Source: PALSA-555 sp036521915
GTDB lineage: Bacteria > Actinomycetota > Acidimicrobiia > IMCC26256 > PALSA-555
DNA: 64,000 nt
Assembly: GCA_036521915.1 (NCBI GenBank)
Contig: DATDGU010000111.1
Location: 12,547 to 76,546, forward strand
Reading direction: 5' to 3'
Under the pieces are notes generated by a model, which saw only the letters and a program-made list of their open reading frames with translations, was not told where the DNA came from and searched no databases. This document shows positions 24,970 to 34,039 of this stretch, in pieces. Each line of letters starts with the position of its first letter. The stretch's first letter is position 1. The translations under genes and the position numbers were made by a program.

Positions 24970-27315
24970 ATGGCAGATGTGAGCCCCTCCGTGGAGCAGC
25001 GAGTGGTCCTGCCCCTGCTGCCCTTGAGCACCGGGGTGGTCCTGCCCCAGATGGTCGTGACGCTGGCCCTCGAGAGTGACGAGGCCCGCCAGGCGTCGGA
25101 CGCGGCCGCCGAGGGCGAGGGGCTCGTGCTCCTCGTGCCGCGGGTCGAGGGCCGCTACGCCCGGGTCGGGACGATCGCCCGGGTCGAGAGCGCCGGCGAC
25201 CTGCCGACCGGGGTCCGGGCCCTGGTCCTGCGTGGCCTGGCCCGCGCCGTGGTCGGCGTGGGCGTGCCGGGCCGCGGGCCGGCCCTGTGGGTCGAGGCGG
25301 AGCCCGTCGCCGAGGCGGGAAATCCCACCCCGCGGACGCGCGAGCTCGCCACCGAGTACCGGGCGCTGGTCAGCGAGATCGCGACGCGGCTGCGCGCCGG
25401 GCGTCTCTCGGAGGCGCTGCAGGGCGTGAGCGAGCCGGGTGCGCTGGCCGACACGGCCGGCTGGTGGCCGGACCTGTCGATCGAGCGCAAGGTCGAGCTG
25501 CTCGAGACCCTCGACGTCGAGGCGCGCCTCGCGGCGGTCGTCGGCTGGGCGCGTGAGGCGCTCGCCGAGCTCGAGGTGGCCGACAAGATCCGCTCCGAGG
25601 TGACCGACGGGATGGAGGCCCAGCAGCGCGAGTTCTTGCTGCGCCGCCAGCTCGACGCGATCAAGAAGGAGCTGGGCGACGGCGACGGGGACCTCGTCGC
25701 GGAGTACCGCGCCAAGCTCGACGAGCGCGACCTGCCGGACGCGGTCCGGGAGGCGGCGACTCGCGAGCTGGACCGGCTCGAGCGCACGAGCGACCAGAGC
25801 CCCGAGCACGGCTGGATCCGCAGCTGGCTCGACACGCTGCTCGAGGTGCCGTGGGGCGAACGCTCCACCGACAACCTCGACGTGGCCGAGGCGCGCCGCA
25901 TCCTCGACGCGGACCACACCGGGCTGAGCGACGTGAAGGACCGCATCGTCGAGTTCCTCGCGGTGCGTGCCCTGCGCGCCCAGCGCGGGCTGACCGAGAC
26001 GAGCGGACGGGGCGCGGGCGCGATCCTGGCGCTCGTCGGCCCGCCCGGCGTCGGCAAGACCTCGCTTGGCGAGTCGGTGGCGCGTGCCCTGGGACGCCCG
26101 TTCACGCGGGTGGCGCTCGGCGGCGTCCACGACGAGGCCGAGATCCGCGGTCACCGGCGCACCTACGTCGGCGCGCGGCCGGGCCGGATCGTGCGGGCGC
26201 TGACCGAGGCCGGGACCATGAACCCGGTCATCGTGCTCGACGAGGTCGACAAGCTCGGGGCCGACTGGCGGGGCGACCCGTCCTCGGCGCTGCTCGAGGT
26301 GCTCGACCCGGCGCAGAACCACACGTTCCGGGACAACTACCTCGAGGTCGACCTCGACCTCTCCCAGGTGCTGTTCCTCGCGACCGCGAACCTGGCCGAG
26401 ACGATCCCGGGTCCGCTGCTGGACCGCCTCGAGGTCATCCACTTGGACGGCTACACCGAGGACGAGAAGGTGGCGATCGCCCGCGATCACCTGCTGGCCC
26501 GCCAGCTCGAGCGCAACGGGTTGCGCGCCGACGACGTGGTGGTCGACGACGACGCCTTGCGGCGCATCGTCGTCGACTACACCCGGGAGGCGGGTGTGCG
26601 GAGCCTCGAGCGCGAGCTCGGCAAGCTGCTGCGCAAGGTCGCGGCGCGCGTCGTGAGCGGCGAGGCGACACCGCCCGTCACGATCGACGACGCCGCGGTG
26701 ACCGAGGCGCTCGGCCGGACGCGCTTCTTCCCGGAGCTGGCCGGACGGGCCGTCGCGCCCGGTGTGGCGACCGGCCTCGCGGTGACCGGCGCGGGTGGCG
26801 ACGTGCTCTTCATCGAGGCCACGGGCATGGAGGGCGACGCCGGCCTGACCCTGACGGGCCAGCTCGGTGACGTCATGAAGGAGTCGGCCCAGATCGCCCT
26901 CTCCTACGTGCAGGGACACGCCGACGAGCTCGGTGTCGACACGTCGACGCTGCCGCGGCGCTTCCACGTGCACGTGCCCGCGGGCGCGATCCCGAAGGAC
27001 GGGCCGTCCGCCGGCGTCACGATGACGACCGCGCTCGCCAGCCTGGTGACCGGCCGCCCGGTGCGCCCCGAGGTCGGCATGACCGGCGAGGTCACGCTGC
27101 AGGGACGCGTGCTGCCGATCGGCGGCGTGAAGCAGAAGGTCCTCGCGGCGAAGCGGGCCGGCCTGACGACGGTCATCCTCCCGTCCCGCAACGGGCCGGA
27201 CCTCGAGGATGTGCCCGCCGCAGTGCGCGACGAGCTCGACTTCGTCCTGGTGGACGACGTCGCCGAGGTGCTCGACCGGGCGCTGCTCCCGGTCGAGCAG
27301 GCGCAGGCCGCCTGA
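24970..27315 (+). CDS. lon: ATP-dependent protease Lon
   Basis: 781 residues, full-length LonA. N-terminal substrate domain (LPLLPLSTGVVLP), AAA+ module with Walker A GPPGVGKTS near residue 357 and Walker B VIVLDEVDKLG, then the protease domain with Ser680 in PKDGPSAGV and Lys723 in GGVKQKVLAAKRAG, the Ser-Lys dyad. Degrades misfolded and regulatory proteins in the cytoplasm. ATG 24970 chosen: GAGAGGTG lies upstream and the family start fits. Upstream TAATC repeats (GTAATCAAGTAATCGG) may belong to the promoter; no clear HAIR or ClgR site was seen. Confidence 0.95.
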   Translation: MADVSPSVEQRVVLPLLPLSTGVVLPQMVVTLALESDEARQASDAAAEGEGLVLLVPRVEGRYARVGTIARVESAGDLPTGVRALVLRGLARAVVGVGVPGRGPALWVEAEPVAEAGNPTPRTRELATEYRALVSEIATRLRAGRLSEALQGVSEPGALADTAGWWPDLSIERKVELLETLDVEARLAAVVGWAREALAELEVADKIRSEVTDGMEAQQREFLLRRQLDAIKKELGDGDGDLVAEYRAKLDERDLPDAVREAATRELDRLERTSDQSPEHGWIRSWLDTLLEVPWGERSTDNLDVAEARRILDADHTGLSDVKDRIVEFLAVRALRAQRGLTETSGRGAGAILALVGPPGVGKTSLGESVARALGRPFTRVALGGVHDEAEIRGHRRTYVGARPGRIVRALTEAGTMNPVIVLDEVDKLGADWRGDPSSALLEVLDPAQNHTFRDNYLEVDLDLSQVLFLATANLAETIPGPLLDRLEVIHLDGYTEDEKVAIARDHLLARQLERNGLRADDVVVDDDALRRIVVDYTREAGVRSLERELGKLLRKVAARVVSGEATPPVTIDDAAVTEALGRTRFFPELAGRAVAPGVATGLAVTGAGGDVLFIEATGMEGDAGLTLTGQLGDVMKESAQIALSYVQGHADELGVDTSTLPRRFHVHVPAGAIPKDGPSAGVTMTTALASLVTGRPVRPEVGMTGEVTLQGRVLPIGGVKQKVLAAKRAGLTTVILPSRNGPDLEDVPAAVRDELDFVLVDDVAEVLDRALLPVEQAQAA

Positions 27316-27316
27316 C

Positions 27317-28390
27317 CTACGAGCTCGAGCCGTGCCCGTCCGGGGACGGCACGACGGACGCGCCGAGCCCGACGCGGGTGAAGTCGATGAGCTCGCCCGG
27401 CTCCAGCGGGAAGTGGCACGCCACGTAGTGGTTGGGCGCGACCTCGCGCAGCGTCGGCTCCTCGTTCGCGCAGCGCTCCTGCGCCTTCGGGCAGCGGGTC
27501 CGGAAGCGGCAGCCGCTCGGCGGGTGGATCGGGGAGGGGACCTCGCCGCCGAGGACGTGCTCCTCGTCGGGGCGCACGCTCGGGTCCGGCACCGGGATCG
27601 CGGCCAGCAGCGCCCCGGTGTAGGGGTGCGACGGGCTGGCGAAGAGATCCTCGGGCGCGCCGACCTCGCACATCTTCCCGAGGTACATGACGAGCACCCG
27701 GTCGCTCACGTTCTTCACGACGGCGAGGTCGTGGGCGATGAACACGAGCGTGAGCCCGTAGCGGTGCTTCATGTCCTCGAGCAGGTTGAGGATCTGCGCC
27801 TGCACCGACACGTCGAGCGCGGACACGGGCTCGTCGCAGATGATGAGCTTCGGGTCGGTCACGACCGCCCGGGCGATCGAGATGCGCTGGCACTGGCCGC
27901 CGGAGAACTCGTGGGGGCGACGCCCGCCGCCCGCCGGGTCGATCCCGACCGCCTCGAGCACCTCGTCCACCTTGGCGTCGCGGTCGTTCTTCGCGCCGAT
28001 CTCCCAGATGTCGAGGCCCTCGCTGACGATCTCGCGGATGCGTCGGCGCGGGTTCAGCGACGAGATCGGGTCCTGGAAGATCATCTGGAGCCGGGGCCGC
28101 ATGCGTCGCAGCGCCTCGCCGTGCAGCGTCGTGAGGTCGACGCCGTCGAAGCGGACGGTCCCCGCGACCGGCGGCGGGAGCTGCATCACGGCCCGACCGG
28201 TCGTCGACTTGCCGCACCCGGACTCGCCGACGAGCCCGAGCGTCTCGCGGGGCGCGATGTCGAGGCTGACGCCCGAGACGGCGTGCACACGCTCGCCGCT
28301 GTGTCCGACCGGGAACTCGACGACGAGGTCCTCGACGCGCAGCAGCGTCGCATCCGGGTCGCGGAGGTGGACGGTGCCCGTGCCGGCCAT
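27317..28390 (-). CDS. Oligopeptide/dipeptide ABC transporter ATP-binding protein (OppF/DppF type)
   Basis: 357 residues. Walker A GESGCGKST, Q-loop IFQDPISSLNPRRR, ABC signature FSGGQCQR, Walker B LIICDEPVSALD, H-loop FIAHDL. The C-terminal Opp/Dpp extension has the cysteine cluster CRFRTRCPKAQERC, which in the family can hold an iron-sulfur cluster. Last gene of the transporter cluster; its ATG shares a base with the stop of the upstream ATPase gene (TGATG). Converges with lon, 1 nt apart. Confidence 0.93.
   Translation of the reverse strand: MAGTGTVHLRDPDATLLRVEDLVVEFPVGHSGERVHAVSGVSLDIAPRETLGLVGESGCGKSTTGRAVMQLPPPVAGTVRFDGVDLTTLHGEALRRMRPRLQMIFQDPISSLNPRRRIREIVSEGLDIWEIGAKNDRDAKVDEVLEAVGIDPAGGGRRPHEFSGGQCQRISIARAVVTDPKLIICDEPVSALDVSVQAQILNLLEDMKHRYGLTLVFIAHDLAVVKNVSDRVLVMYLGKMCEVGAPEDLFASPSHPYTGALLAAIPVPDPSVRPDEEHVLGGEVPSPIHPPSGCRFRTRCPKAQERCANEEPTLREVAPNHYVACHFPLEPGELIDFTRVGLGASVVPSPDGHGSSS
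27331..27353. terminator. Possible bidirectional hairpin between lon and the ATPase gene
   Basis: CGTGCC, bulged C, GTCC paired with GGACGGCACG inside the 3' end of the ATPase gene. It could stop lon transcripts and shield the convergent gene. No T-tract. Confidence 0.3.
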
Positions 28391-29472
28391 CAGTGCCCGC
28401 CGGCGACGGCGGCCGCGGGCACCCGGCCCTCCCGCTCGTTCTTGGCGCGCGCCTCCTGGCCCTCCGGTGTTCCGACGGGGAACCAGCAGCGGAACTGGTG
28501 CCCGGCCGTCGGCCCGGCCCGCAGCGGTGGCTCCTCCTCGAGGCAGCGGTCCTGCACGTAGGGGCAGCGCGGTGCGAACTTGCAGCCGGCGGGCGGGTGC
28601 ACGAGGTCAGGCGGGCGGCCCGGGATCGTGTTGAGGCGGACGTGACTGTGCGCGTCGAGCTTGGGGATCGAGGCGAGCAGCGCCTCCGAGTACGGCATCT
28701 TCATATCGGCGAACAGCACGCCGGTCGGCGCCTCCTCGACGACGCGTCCGGCGTACATGACGGCGACGCGCTCGGCCCGCCCGGCGACGACGCCGAGGTC
28801 ATGGGTGACGAGGACCATCGCCATGAAGCGCTCGGCCTGCTGGCCGGCGATGAGGTCGAGGACCTGGGCCTGGACGGTCACGTCGAGGGCGGTCGTGGGC
28901 TCGTCGGCGAAGAGCAGCTTCGGGCCGCAGGCGAGCGCGACGGCGATGCAGACCCGCTGGCGCATGCCGCCCGACAGCTGGTGCGGGTACTCGTTCAGCC
29001 GGACGTGCGGCTCCGGGATCCGCACCGACGCGAGGAGCGACTCGGCGAGGTCGCCGGCGTAGTCGGGCGTGACGTCGAGGTGCTCGCGGATCGCCTCGGT
29101 GATCTGGTTGCCGATCTTCATGACCGGGTTCAAGGAGGTCATCGGGTCCTGGAAGATCATCGCCATCTGCGCGCCCCAGTAGTGGCGCATGGCATCGGCG
29201 GGAAGCTCGGAGATCTCCTTGCCCTCGAAGCGCACCGAGCCCTCCCGCTGGAGGCCCCGCTTGGGGAGCAGGTTCATGATCGACCGCGACAGCACCGTCT
29301 TGCCCGAGCCGGACTCGCCGACGATCCCGAGCGTCTTGCCTCGCTCGAGCGTGAGCGACACGCCATCGACGGCGCGCACGACGCCGCGGTCGGTCGAGAA
29401 GGAGGTCGTGAGGTCGGTGACCTCGAGGAGCGGCCCGCCGTACCCGGACTCCTCGAAGCGGGCGTCGCTCAT
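28390..29472 (-). CDS. Oligopeptide/dipeptide ABC transporter ATP-binding protein (OppD/DppD type)
   Basis: 360 residues. Walker A GESGSGKT, signature LSGGMRQR, Walker B LLFADEPTTALD, H-loop LVTHDL, and C-terminal cluster CKFAPRCPYVQDRC. Start ATG 29472 overlaps the stop of the permease gene by 4 nt; the open frame running back to 30339 lies over the permease and is not coding. Pairs with the OppF-type ATPase downstream. Confidence 0.93.
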   Translation of the reverse strand: MSDARFEESGYGGPLLEVTDLTTSFSTDRGVVRAVDGVSLTLERGKTLGIVGESGSGKTVLSRSIMNLLPKRGLQREGSVRFEGKEISELPADAMRHYWGAQMAMIFQDPMTSLNPVMKIGNQITEAIREHLDVTPDYAGDLAESLLASVRIPEPHVRLNEYPHQLSGGMRQRVCIAVALACGPKLLFADEPTTALDVTVQAQVLDLIAGQQAERFMAMVLVTHDLGVVAGRAERVAVMYAGRVVEEAPTGVLFADMKMPYSEALLASIPKLDAHSHVRLNTIPGRPPDLVHPPAGCKFAPRCPYVQDRCLEEEPPLRAGPTAGHQFRCWFPVGTPEGQEARAKNEREGRVPAAAVAGGH

Positions 29473-30524
29473 ATGGCCGACTCGCGGACGTCGAACTTCG
29501 CCCGGATCACGTCGCCCAGGTAGTTGAGCGCGAGCACCGTGAGGAAGATCAGGAGCGCGGGCTCGAAGACGATGTGGGGTGAGGTGAAGAGCTCGCCGCG
29601 GTCGATGGCGATCATGTTGCCCCACGACGGCGTCGGCGGCCGGACCCCGACCCCGAGAATCGCCAGGGCGCCTTCGGCGACGATGGCGATCGCGACGCTG
29701 AGCAGCGCGATCGACACCATGGCCGGCAGCACGTTCGGGAGCACCTCCCGCCACATGACGCGACCGTTCTTGGCGCCCTGCGCGCGGGCCGCGAGCACGA
29801 ACTCGCGCCGGCTCCACGTGAGGGCGCTCGCCCGCGAGATCCGCCCGATGAGCGGGATGGCCACGACCCCGATGGCGATGATGAGGATCACGACGTCCGG
29901 CAGGGCGGTGGCCGTGCCGGCCTGCGCACTGCCCTGCAGGAACGCGACGAGCGCGAGGGCGAGCACGACGCCGGGGACGGAGAGCAGCACGTTGAACGTG
30001 GAGACCAGGAACGAGTCGAGGCGGCCACCGAAGTAGCCGGCGATGAGCCCGAGGGTGCCGCCGATCAGGAAGCCCAGCGCGACCGAGCCGGTGCCGACCA
30101 GCAGGGACGTCCAGGCCCCGAGCGCGAGCCGGGCGATCATGTCCCGCCCGTCGCTGTCGCAGCCGAGCAGGTGGCCCGGCGCGGTGCCCTCGTTCGCGAA
30201 GGGTCCCTTGCGGGCGCACGACGCGATGACGTTCTGCGGGTCGCCCCACGTGACGAGGCCGATCTTGGCGAGCACGGCGATGATCACGATGAAGACCATC
30301 CAGCCGATCGCGAGCCACGCGAAGAAGCTGAGGCCCCACTTCAGCGGCCCCCGGCCCCGCCCCTCGTCGCCGACGAGGACGGCCTCCTCGGCGACGAGCG
30401 CGCCGCCGCCGGAGAACCCGGACTCGAACTCCTCGTGGACGGTCTCGCCGACCTCGTCGCGGATCGTCGGGCCGCCACTCCCCGGGCCGGGGGTGGCTCG
30501 GGGGCTACGCCGCAACCCGGGCAC
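29469..30524 (-). CDS. Oligopeptide/dipeptide ABC transporter permease (OppC/DppC type)
   Basis: 351 residues. Cytoplasmic N-terminus of about 60 residues, then about six transmembrane helices. LGCDSDGRDMIARL is the OppC/DppC hallmark and the EAA loop appears as EFVLAARAQGAKNGRVMWREVLPN. The GTG start lies inside the end of the other permease gene (20-nt overlap). An internal start is possible because the first 50 residues are poorly conserved. Confidence 0.9.
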   Translation of the reverse strand: MPGLRRSPRATPGPGSGGPTIRDEVGETVHEEFESGFSGGGALVAEEAVLVGDEGRGRGPLKWGLSFFAWLAIGWMVFIVIIAVLAKIGLVTWGDPQNVIASCARKGPFANEGTAPGHLLGCDSDGRDMIARLALGAWTSLLVGTGSVALGFLIGGTLGLIAGYFGGRLDSFLVSTFNVLLSVPGVVLALALVAFLQGSAQAGTATALPDVVILIIAIGVVAIPLIGRISRASALTWSRREFVLAARAQGAKNGRVMWREVLPNVLPAMVSIALLSVAIAIVAEGALAILGVGVRPPTPSWGNMIAIDRGELFTSPHIVFEPALLIFLTVLALNYLGDVIRAKFDVRESAI

Positions 30525-31689
30525 GACGGATCCTCGGGTCGAGCACCGCGTAGAGGAAGTCCACGACGAAGTTCAACAGCACGAACCCCACGGCGATGAT
30601 CACGATGTAGCTCTGCAGTGCCACGTATTCGCGGGCGTTGATCGCCTCGAAGATCTGCTGCCCCATCCCCGGGATCGAGAAGATGACTTCGATGACGACC
30701 GCCCCGCCGATCAGGGTCCCGGCGGTGAGGCCGGCCACGGTGAGCAGCGTCAGGCTCGAGGGCCGCAGCGCGTGGCGCCACAGGATGCGCGTGTTCGAGA
30801 TGCCCTTCGCCTTCGCGAGGGTGATGAAGTTCTCCTGGAGCGTCTGGATCATGTCGCTGCGCAGGAGCCGTTGGAACACGGCGATCTCGCCGGCGGCGAG
30901 CGTGATCGACGGCAGCAGCATGTCCTGCATGTGGGGCCACAGGTCGTAGTAGCCGTGGAAGAGCACGATCCCGAGCACCATGAAGAGGATGACCCCGACG
31001 ACGCCGCCGAGCACGCCGCCCGCGCCCGGGAGCCCGCGGGTGCGGCCGATCACCGCACCGACCGTGACGCCGACCGCGATGAACAGCAGGATCACGAGCA
31101 GCGGGCCCCAGTCGCCGACGAACGCGCGGTCGAGCCAGCCTGCGGTGTACCCGCCGGTGGGGAGCCACTTCAGCTTGGCGCCGACGAAGAACGAGAGCAC
31201 CAGCGCGAGCACGAAGTTGGGGAGCGCGAGCAGCCCGAACGCCGTGGTGTTCACGGCGCCGTCGGCGCGGGTGCCGGCCCGGTAGGCGCCGAAGACGCCG
31301 AGCGGGATGGCGACGACGAGCGCCAGGATCATCGAGTAGATCATCAGCTCGAGGCTGACGGGCAGGGATTCCTTCACGAGGGTCGACACGGGCGTGCCCG
31401 ACGAGTACTGGTGCCCGAGGTGCCCTTGGACGAGCCCGGTCAGGTAGTCCCAGTACTGGGCGAAGAAGCCCTTGTTGAGCCCGAGGTCGGAGCGCAGCAG
31501 CGCCCGCTCGTGCGCGAACGCCGGACCCTGCCCGAAGGGGATGATCGTTTGCACCGGGTCGCCGGGCAGCAGCCGGATGAGCAGGAACGTGAAGAAGCTG
31601 ACGACGATGAGGACGACGAGCAGCTGCAGGAGCCGGCGCCCGAGGAGACGCAGCAGCTCGTAGTCACGCCGGCCGGTCGTGGCCTCCAC
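30505..31689 (-). CDS. Oligopeptide/dipeptide ABC transporter permease (OppB/DppB type)
   Basis: 394 residues, longer than the usual 310-340 because of an extra hydrophobic segment near residues 195-250 (GPLLVILLFIAVGVTVGAVI and GGVVGVILFMVLGIVLF). N-terminal signature LLQLLVVLIVVSFFTFLLIR and LLPGDPV; EAA loop region NFITLAKAKGISNTRILWRH. Forms the channel with the OppC-type permease. Confidence 0.9.
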   Translation of the reverse strand: MEATTGRRDYELLRLLGRRLLQLLVVLIVVSFFTFLLIRLLPGDPVQTIIPFGQGPAFAHERALLRSDLGLNKGFFAQYWDYLTGLVQGHLGHQYSSGTPVSTLVKESLPVSLELMIYSMILALVVAIPLGVFGAYRAGTRADGAVNTTAFGLLALPNFVLALVLSFFVGAKLKWLPTGGYTAGWLDRAFVGDWGPLLVILLFIAVGVTVGAVIGRTRGLPGAGGVLGGVVGVILFMVLGIVLFHGYYDLWPHMQDMLLPSITLAAGEIAVFQRLLRSDMIQTLQENFITLAKAKGISNTRILWRHALRPSSLTLLTVAGLTAGTLIGGAVVIEVIFSIPGMGQQIFEAINAREYVALQSYIVIIAVGFVLLNFVVDFLYAVLDPRIRRARVAA

Positions 31690-31730
31690 GCGCTCCCCTC
31701 CTGTCCTTCGTCACGCCTCGAGGGTGGGAG

Positions 31731-31759
31731 GCGGGCCGGTCGGGTGCCGACCGGCCCGC
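31731..31759 (-). terminator. Perfect 13-bp intercistronic hairpin after the peptide-binding-protein gene
   Basis: GCGGGCCGGTCGG, loop GTG, CCGACCGGCCCGC. It lies between the binding-protein stop and the first permease gene of the same operon, where partial termination or mRNA protection would give excess binding protein over permease. Confidence 0.6.
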
Positions 31760-31778
31760 TCCCGGTGCGTCCTCCGGG

Positions 31779-33419
31779 CTAGCTCTTGCTGACGTCGAGC
31801 AGCGGGATGCGCCCGTAGGAGAACAGCGGCCTGCCCCCACCGTTCGGGAGTGGTGGGAAGCCGATGGTCACACTGGACGCGTACCCGATCGTCCAGTTCA
31901 CGTAGTACTCGGGGATCATGTAGTCCCGCTGCGCCATCACCTTGTTCAGCTGCTGGTAGATCGGGGTGGCCTGGGCGGTCGTCGTCGCGGCGCGCCCCTG
32001 GTCGAGCAGCGACTGGACCTGCGGGTCGTCGAACTCACCGAAGTTCGTGAGGTAGCCGAGCTTCGGGCTGGCGAACCACACGTAGGTGTCCGCGTCGCTC
32101 AGGTTCGTGAACTCCCCGTAGAGGTTCCGCCAGGCGAGGATGTCGATCTGGCCGGCGAGCGCCTTGTTGATCAGGGTGGCCTGGTCGAACTGGGCGATCG
32201 TGACGTTGATGCCGGCCTTCGCGGCCTCCTCCTTGATGAGCTGCGCCTCGGCGCTGGCGTCCGGGTCCGTGGTCGTGCCGAGCACGACGTTGAACTGGCC
32301 GCCGAGCGCGGCCTTCGCCTGGGCGACGAGCTTCTGGGCCTTCGCCAGGTTGTAGGCCGGATAGCCCGCGTTGGCGAGATAGCCCGGGATGGCGCTGTCG
32401 AAGATGCCGTTCGCCACCTGGAAGAGGCCCTTGTTGCGGATCTGGTTGATCTCCACCTTGTTGACGGCGGCGTTCATCGCGGTGCGGGCGATCTGCTGGT
32501 TGAACGGCGACTTGTTCGAGAGCAGCCACAGATGGACGATCTCGCGCGAGCCCGGGCCCTGAACGATCGTGTGGATCCCGCTCAGGCTCCGCAGGGCGTC
32601 GGACTCGAGCCCGCTGGACTGGTGGGTGATGTCGATCGAGCCGCCCTGCAGCTGGGTGTTGCGGGCCGGACCGTCCGGGATCGGGACGAAGGTGATCGAG
32701 TTCGCCTTCGGGTACCCGGGCTGCCAGTAGTCCGGGTTCTTCGTCACGACGGTCGACACGTTCTGGTTGTACGACTGGAGCTTGAACGGCCCGGTGCCGA
32801 TCATGTCGGTCGAGCAGTTCCCGTTGATCTGCGCCGGCGCCATGATCCCAAAACGGCCGGTCGAGTACAGGTACGCGGCGAACGCCGGGACCGGCGTCTT
32901 GAGGTTGACCTGCACGGTGAGCGGGTCGACGACGTTCACGCTCTGGATGAACCCGAGATAGATCGTGAACAGCGGCCCTTCCGCGGCGGCGACGCCGCCG
33001 GGCAGGGACGCGTAGGTGTCGAGGTTCAGCTTCACCGCGTTCGCGTCGAGCGCCTCGCCGTCCTGGAACTTGATGTTGGGCCGCAGCGCGATGGTCCACT
33101 GGGTGGAGTTCGCGTTCGGCGTGACCGACTTGGCGAGGTACGGCACGGCGACGCCCTTGCTGTTGGGCACGGTGAGCGTGTCGTAGATCGCCGCGACGAC
33201 CTGGATGCCCGAGATGGCCAGCTGGGCCCGGCTCAGGCAGTAGTCGGTGGTCTCGGCCTCGAGCCCGAACTTGATGTCGCCGCCACTCTTCTGGCCGCCG
33301 CGCGCCGCGCCCGCCGCGCCGCCGAGGGCGCTGACGGCGGTCCCCACCATCGCCGCGATGGCCACGATGGCGAGGACGCGGACGAGGCCGCGAGGTGCAT
33401 GCCGGTGCCGATCGGCCAC
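31779..33419 (-). CDS. Extracellular solute-binding protein family 5 (peptide-type)
   Basis: 546 residues. GTG 33419 selected: GGGGGGAAC lies upstream and it begins an export signal (HRHAPRG basic region, then VLAIVAIAAMVGTAVSALGG). No lipobox Cys is seen near the cleavage site, so it may be released or held otherwise. Family features include YLAKSVTPNANSTQWTIALR and FQDGEALDANAVKLNLD. Captures peptides or another bulky ligand for the downstream permease and ATPase genes. First gene of the transporter operon. Confidence 0.9.
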   Translation of the reverse strand: MADRHRHAPRGLVRVLAIVAIAAMVGTAVSALGGAAGAARGGQKSGGDIKFGLEAETTDYCLSRAQLAISGIQVVAAIYDTLTVPNSKGVAVPYLAKSVTPNANSTQWTIALRPNIKFQDGEALDANAVKLNLDTYASLPGGVAAAEGPLFTIYLGFIQSVNVVDPLTVQVNLKTPVPAFAAYLYSTGRFGIMAPAQINGNCSTDMIGTGPFKLQSYNQNVSTVVTKNPDYWQPGYPKANSITFVPIPDGPARNTQLQGGSIDITHQSSGLESDALRSLSGIHTIVQGPGSREIVHLWLLSNKSPFNQQIARTAMNAAVNKVEINQIRNKGLFQVANGIFDSAIPGYLANAGYPAYNLAKAQKLVAQAKAALGGQFNVVLGTTTDPDASAEAQLIKEEAAKAGINVTIAQFDQATLINKALAGQIDILAWRNLYGEFTNLSDADTYVWFASPKLGYLTNFGEFDDPQVQSLLDQGRAATTTAQATPIYQQLNKVMAQRDYMIPEYYVNWTIGYASSVTIGFPPLPNGGGRPLFSYGRIPLLDVSKS

Positions 33420-33485
33420 GTTGTTCCCCCCAGAACTGATGGGGCCTGCTTGCCCCTGGGCCGTGATGTGCGCCGTGGTGGGCCT

Positions 33486-33536
33486 GTGACGGCCGTCACG
33501 GTGTCGCCACTCTAGAAGCCCGCTCCGGGCTGTCAA
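33486..33536 (-). promoter_or_regulatory. Sigma-A-like promoter with palindromic operator before the peptide transporter operon
   Basis: Minus strand: -35 TTGACA (33536-33531), 16-nt spacer, -10 TAGAGT (33514-33509). A perfect palindrome GTGACGGCCGTCAC (33486-33499) covers about +3 to +16, a position fit for a repressor. The bound regulator is unknown. Confidence 0.6.
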
Positions 33537-33607
33537 TGGCGGCGCGGCGCACTCTACCGGGGGGTAACCCCCACCTGTCGACGCCGTCCCAGGTACCGTC
33601 GGCCCCG

Positions 33608-34027
33608 ATGGGGCCGCGCTGGCTGCGGGTCAGCCCCTCGTGCCGGATCGATCGCGACGAGGTCGTGGTGCGGGTCACCCGCTCGGGGGGACCGGGCGGC
33701 CAGCACGCCAACACCTCCGACACCGCGGTCGAGGTCGCCTTCGACGTGGGCGCCTCCCGCTCCCTCGACGCCCGGCAGCGGGCTCGGCTGCTCGACCGGC
33801 TCGGCCCGGTCGTGCGGGCCCGCGCCGCGGACACCCGCTCGCAGGCCCGCAACCGCGACTTGGCGCTCGAGCGCCTCGCGGCGCGGCTCGCCGCCGGGCT
33901 GCGCTACCCGCGTCCGCGCCGCGCCACGGCGCCGTCCCGCGCCGCCCGCCAAGCCCGCGTCGACGCGAAGCGCCGCCGGGGCGACGTGAAGCGGGGCCGG
34001 GCCCGTCCGTCCCGCGACGAGACCTGA
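33608..34027 (+). CDS. arfB: ArfB-like peptidyl-tRNA hydrolase (GGQ ribosome-rescue factor)
   Basis: 139 residues. RF-1 type domain with GGPGGQHANTSDTAVEVAFDV holding the catalytic GGQ, no codon-recognition domain, and a basic C-terminal tail (DAKRRRGDVKRGRAR) that in ArfB enters the empty mRNA channel. Frees ribosomes stalled at mRNA ends. ATG 33608 is 8 nt after TACCGT (33594-33599), so probably leaderless. Confidence 0.85.
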   Translation: MGPRWLRVSPSCRIDRDEVVVRVTRSGGPGGQHANTSDTAVEVAFDVGASRSLDARQRARLLDRLGPVVRARAADTRSQARNRDLALERLAARLAAGLRYPRPRRATAPSRAARQARVDAKRRRGDVKRGRARPSRDET

Positions 34028-34039
34028 GAGGCTGCGACC

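Noticed and set aside
28390..30339. Extended 649-codon version of the OppD-type ATPase
   Set aside because: The first 289 codons overlap the permease in another frame and read as low-complexity Arg/His/Ala; ATG 29472 fits the family.
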